A stretch of 7,143 nt of DNA from Actinomycetes bacterium (GTDB taxonomy: Bacteria > Actinomycetota > Acidimicrobiia > Acidimicrobiales > Palsa-688). Of the stretch, positions 5,678-7,143 are shown one piece after another. A model generated the notes under the pieces. That model ran no database searches, had not been told where the DNA came from, and saw nothing but the letters and a program-made list of their open reading frames with translations. Location of the stretch: NCBI GenBank assembly GCA_021808665.1, contig JAKBBA010000156.1, positions 1 through 7,143 on the forward strand. Reading direction: 5' to 3'. The translations under genes and the position numbers were made by a program. Every line of letters begins with the position of its first letter. The stretch's first letter is position 1.

Positions 5678-5907
5678 CCCGTCACATCCGGGCGCCCCCG
5701 TCGCCTGGTGGGCGCCGCTCCCGGGATGGGTGAGCTGTACCGTTAGGTAGGAGCCGGTGCCAGCAGCACCGATGATCACGGCGTGCGAAAGCGGCAAGCC
5801 GCGCCTGCCGGGTTGCGCACCGAACTTCGAGACGCTCCGGTTGGCCGCCGTGCCGTTGTCGCCCGTCGAAGCCCGGGGTGCGCCCGTTGCATTCCGATTT
5901 GCGGCTC

Positions 5908-5913
5908 TACTAT
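5908..5913 (+). promoter_or_regulatory. -10 box before small membrane protein gene
   Basis: TACTAT fits TANNNT and ends seven bases ahead of the ATG at 5921, again predicting a leaderless transcript. A TTGCAT lies 15 bases further upstream, a shorter spacer than ideal. Confidence 0.4.
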
Positions 5914-5920
5914 TGCCTGT

Positions 5921-6184
5921 ATGGCCTCGAATGGCGCCACTGACTCCTACGTGAAACTGCAACGCAGGGGGCGCCGGTTAGCGGTGGCTTTACTGGTTTG
6001 CTGCGCAGCGCTCAGCGGCCTGGCTGCCATCCACATCTGGAACGTTGCCCGCAGCCGCCAGTGCACGGTTATCGGCCACGGCCTGACGTCACCACCCCAC
6101 TACCGCTGCAGCGGAACCTCTACGCCGGCAACAACCGTCGTGTTCGGGTCCTTCGCACTTCAAACGTCCATCCCAGCCCCGTAG
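5921..6184 (+). CDS. Small single-pass membrane protein, unknown function
   Basis: I do not recognise this 87-residue protein. After a short polar start with a basic patch (KLQRRGRR, 12-19), residues 20-41 form one hydrophobic segment, LAVALLVCCAALSGLAAIHIW, followed by about 46 mostly polar residues rich in Ser, Thr and Pro with two cysteines (48 and 63). The positive-inside rule puts the C-terminal part outside the membrane, where the cysteines could pair. No lipobox is evident, so this is a signal anchor or an uncleaved signal-like segment. The frame is open upstream to 5783, but the ATG at 5921 has a -10 box at leaderless distance, and the upstream extension is arginine-rich and looks non-coding. 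It stands alone between the toxin stub and the DUF4236 gene. It may not be a real gene; the evidence is start context, length and topology only. Confidence 0.45.
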   Translation: MASNGATDSYVKLQRRGRRLAVALLVCCAALSGLAAIHIWNVARSRQCTVIGHGLTSPPHYRCSGTSTPATTVVFGSFALQTSIPAP

Positions 6185-6186
6185 AA

Positions 6187-6205
6187 ACTCGCCCGGCCGG
6201 CGAGT
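6187..6205 (+). terminator. Hairpin just after small membrane protein gene
   Basis: ACTCGCC and GGCGAGT form a perfect seven-pair stem around a five-base loop, beginning two bases past the stop codon. There is no T tract, as is common for actinobacterial terminators. Its placement supports the preceding frame being a gene. From here to 6435 I see no gene. Confidence 0.4.
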
Positions 6206-6435
6206 GCCGCCGCCTCGAGCTCGAGCCCGAGGCGGGTGGATGCTTCAAAGACGCACCCTGCGTGATAGAAACGACCGAGACGATGCCGGAACAGCGCTTT
6301 ACGCGCTAGCGCAGGCAACGGGGATAGCGAAGTCTCATAGCGGTAAACGATTCCGGCTGGCTTTCTGCGCTGCCATTCTGCGGGCCAGGGCGCACCCGGG
6401 CGGTTGTCGCAGCCGCGGTGTAGCGTCTTTGGGCT

Positions 6436-7143
6436 GTGGGCATCTACTTCAAGTTAGCTCCCGGGGTGCGGGTGCGGATCGCCAAGCGCGGGGTTCGCAC
6501 GTCGATCGGTCCGCGAGCAGCGCGTCTGCATGTCGGCGGCGGCTACCGGCCGGGCGTGTCCACCGGCGCCGGCCCCGTAACCGTCTATCACGGCGTAGGC
6601 GCCAACAAGCGGCGCAAGGCCCGCACTGCCAGCGGCAGCTCTCAGCGTCGGTCGGCGCCCGCCGCCTACCAGCGTCAAAGGGTAGGAGCCGTTAAGGCAT
6701 CCCAGGCGTCGGGGATCGCCGCGGTGCTGCGCACGATCACTGATCTGCACCGCCGCCCCGTCAACGGAGCGGTCCGCCCGGTAGCGGCGGAGTGCCCTCC
6801 TATCGACGAATCGGCTATCCGCAAGCGTCAGCTCAAAACCGCCAGGAAGGGAATCGGGATCTGGAAGCGCCCCGAACGAAAAAACGCGGCGCGGCAGGCT
6901 GCCATAGGCGCAGACGCAGACATCGCCGCCGCGCGAACCGCCCGCGAAGCTCAACGCCGACAGGTCCAGGCTCGCCTCGACGAGCAGTGGCGGAAACTAC
7001 TAGCCAACGATCCGGTCGTCGTGCTCGCCGCACTCAAAGACGCCTTCAAGGAAAACGCAACGCACGCCCGGGCGGTGACAGTCAACGCCAGCGAGCTCAC
7101 CTTGGTCGTCTTCGTCGCCGGGACCGAAATAGTCCCCGAACGG
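6436..7143 (+). CDS. DUF4236 domain protein, 3' end beyond the window
   Basis: From GTG 6436 the frame stays open for 236 codons to the last base, so the C-terminus is not seen. Residues 1-53 are a DUF4236 (PF14020) domain: MGIYFKLAPGVRVRIAKRGV, then RTSIGPRAARLHVGGG and GVSTGAGPVTVYHGVG, alternating short strands and glycine turns with basic residues. Compared with the common MGxxFRKSFKLGPG opening a few residues are missing after IYF. A basic, Ser/Gln-rich linker (56-90) leads to a long charged helical stretch (125-188), probably coiled coil, then a compact region LLANDPVVVLAALKDAF and strands ending in LTLVVFVAGTEIVPE. The function of DUF4236 is unknown; it occurs in phage and accessory regions as well as chromosomes. 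No signal peptide is visible. The GTG is chosen because the domain homology begins exactly there; no ribosome binding site is evident, and a weak TAGCGT at 6421-6426 may be its -10 box. Confidence 0.8.
   Translation, partial: MGIYFKLAPGVRVRIAKRGVRTSIGPRAARLHVGGGYRPGVSTGAGPVTVYHGVGANKRRKARTASGSSQRRSAPAAYQRQRVGAVKASQASGIAAVLRTITDLHRRPVNGAVRPVAAECPPIDESAIRKRQLKTARKGIGIWKRPERKNAARQAAIGADADIAAARTAREAQRRQVQARLDEQWRKLLANDPVVVLAALKDAFKENATHARAVTVNASELTLVVFVAGTEIVPER

Larger units (their letters stand above)
5588..5746 (+). pseudogene. N-terminal stub of AbiEii-type toxin
   Basis: An ATG at 5588 lies inside the end of the antitoxin gene and opens a 52-codon frame ending in TAG. A proline- and glycine-rich beginning is followed by HLARLLDAWARESEEPV, then GRPRRLVGA. 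The position, start overlap and pattern (amphipathic helix, a short linker, then an R-L-x-R-like segment) are what the first 45 residues of AbiEii/MenT toxins show before the KGG motif. After VGA the similarity is lost and a stop follows; the catalytic domain is absent here. The missing motifs occur in the fragment at 1282-1680, so the two may be parts of one ancestral gene or of two related ones. The short peptide might still be translated by coupling, but cannot be a nucleotidyltransferase. Confidence 0.55.

Noticed and set aside
4844..5746. A 300-codon plus-strand frame overlapping the antitoxin gene
   Set aside because: It runs out of frame through the AbiEi gene and its translation is an arginine- and proline-rich string typical of a GC-rich shadow. 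Only its last 52 codons, from the ATG at 5588, resemble a known family.
5747..5920. Possible attachment site or gene start between the toxin stub and the small membrane protein
   Set aside because: No direct repeat partner, tRNA end or recognisable protein was found; I see nothing supportable in it apart from the promoter near its right end.
5357..5962. A 201-codon minus-strand frame opposite the antitoxin and beyond
   Set aside because: Low-complexity composition, antisense to a well-supported gene, and no promoter or ribosome binding site. A short VIIGAAGTGS string in it looks Rossmann-like but nothing around it supports such a fold.
6303..6312. Perfect palindrome GCGCTAGCGC
   Set aside because: Ten bases of mostly G and C occur by chance in this composition, and it is not near a start codon or paired with another site.

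Overview
The window is GC-rich DNA with high third-position GC, GTG starts, and several genes whose -10 box sits about 7 bases ahead of the start codon (leaderless transcripts). Together with an AbiEi/MenA-type antitoxin and a DUF4236 protein, this points to an actinomycete, probably Mycobacteriales; the genus cannot be fixed from this sequence alone.

Layout, left to right. (1) 1-1167 +: a complete-looking AI-2E/PerM-family membrane transporter. (2) 1177-1680: a graveyard made of the duplicated 3' end of a GrpB gene (-) abutting the catalytic core of a dead AbiEii/MenT-type nucleotidyltransferase toxin (+). (3) 1774-3551: an intact divergent pair, an alpha/beta-hydrolase fused to an SRPBCC domain (-) and a MarR-type regulator (+), sharing a short intergenic region with a perfect 14-bp palindrome inside the hydrolase promoter spacer. 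(4) 3641-4542 -: the decayed C-terminal end of an NAD(P)-binding oxidoreductase, then a nearly full-length GrpB gene with one frameshift. (5) 4543-5003: non-coding, with a possible TnpB zinc-ribbon relic, a strong hairpin, and an 11-bp inverted repeat ahead of the next gene. (6) 5004-5746 +: an intact AbiEi antitoxin overlapping by 10 bases a 52-codon stub that resembles the N-terminus of its toxin. (7) 5921-6184 +: a small single-pass membrane protein of unknown role. (8) 6436-end +: a DUF4236 protein cut by the window edge.

The living parts look like three units: the transporter; a self-regulated MarR/hydrolase detoxification or catabolic module; and an orphaned antitoxin that probably still controls its own promoter. 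The rest is a rearrangement scar. The toxin is represented by two non-overlapping pieces more than 4 kb apart (N-terminal stub beside the antitoxin, central catalytic part near the left end), and the left piece is joined to a second copy of the GrpB 3' end. This suggests a type IV TA locus broken up by duplication or recombination, with a possible TnpB relic nearby. I see no wholly new system; the most interesting items are the dismantled TA locus with its intact operator-like repeat and the palindrome-controlled hydrolase-SRPBCC fusion.
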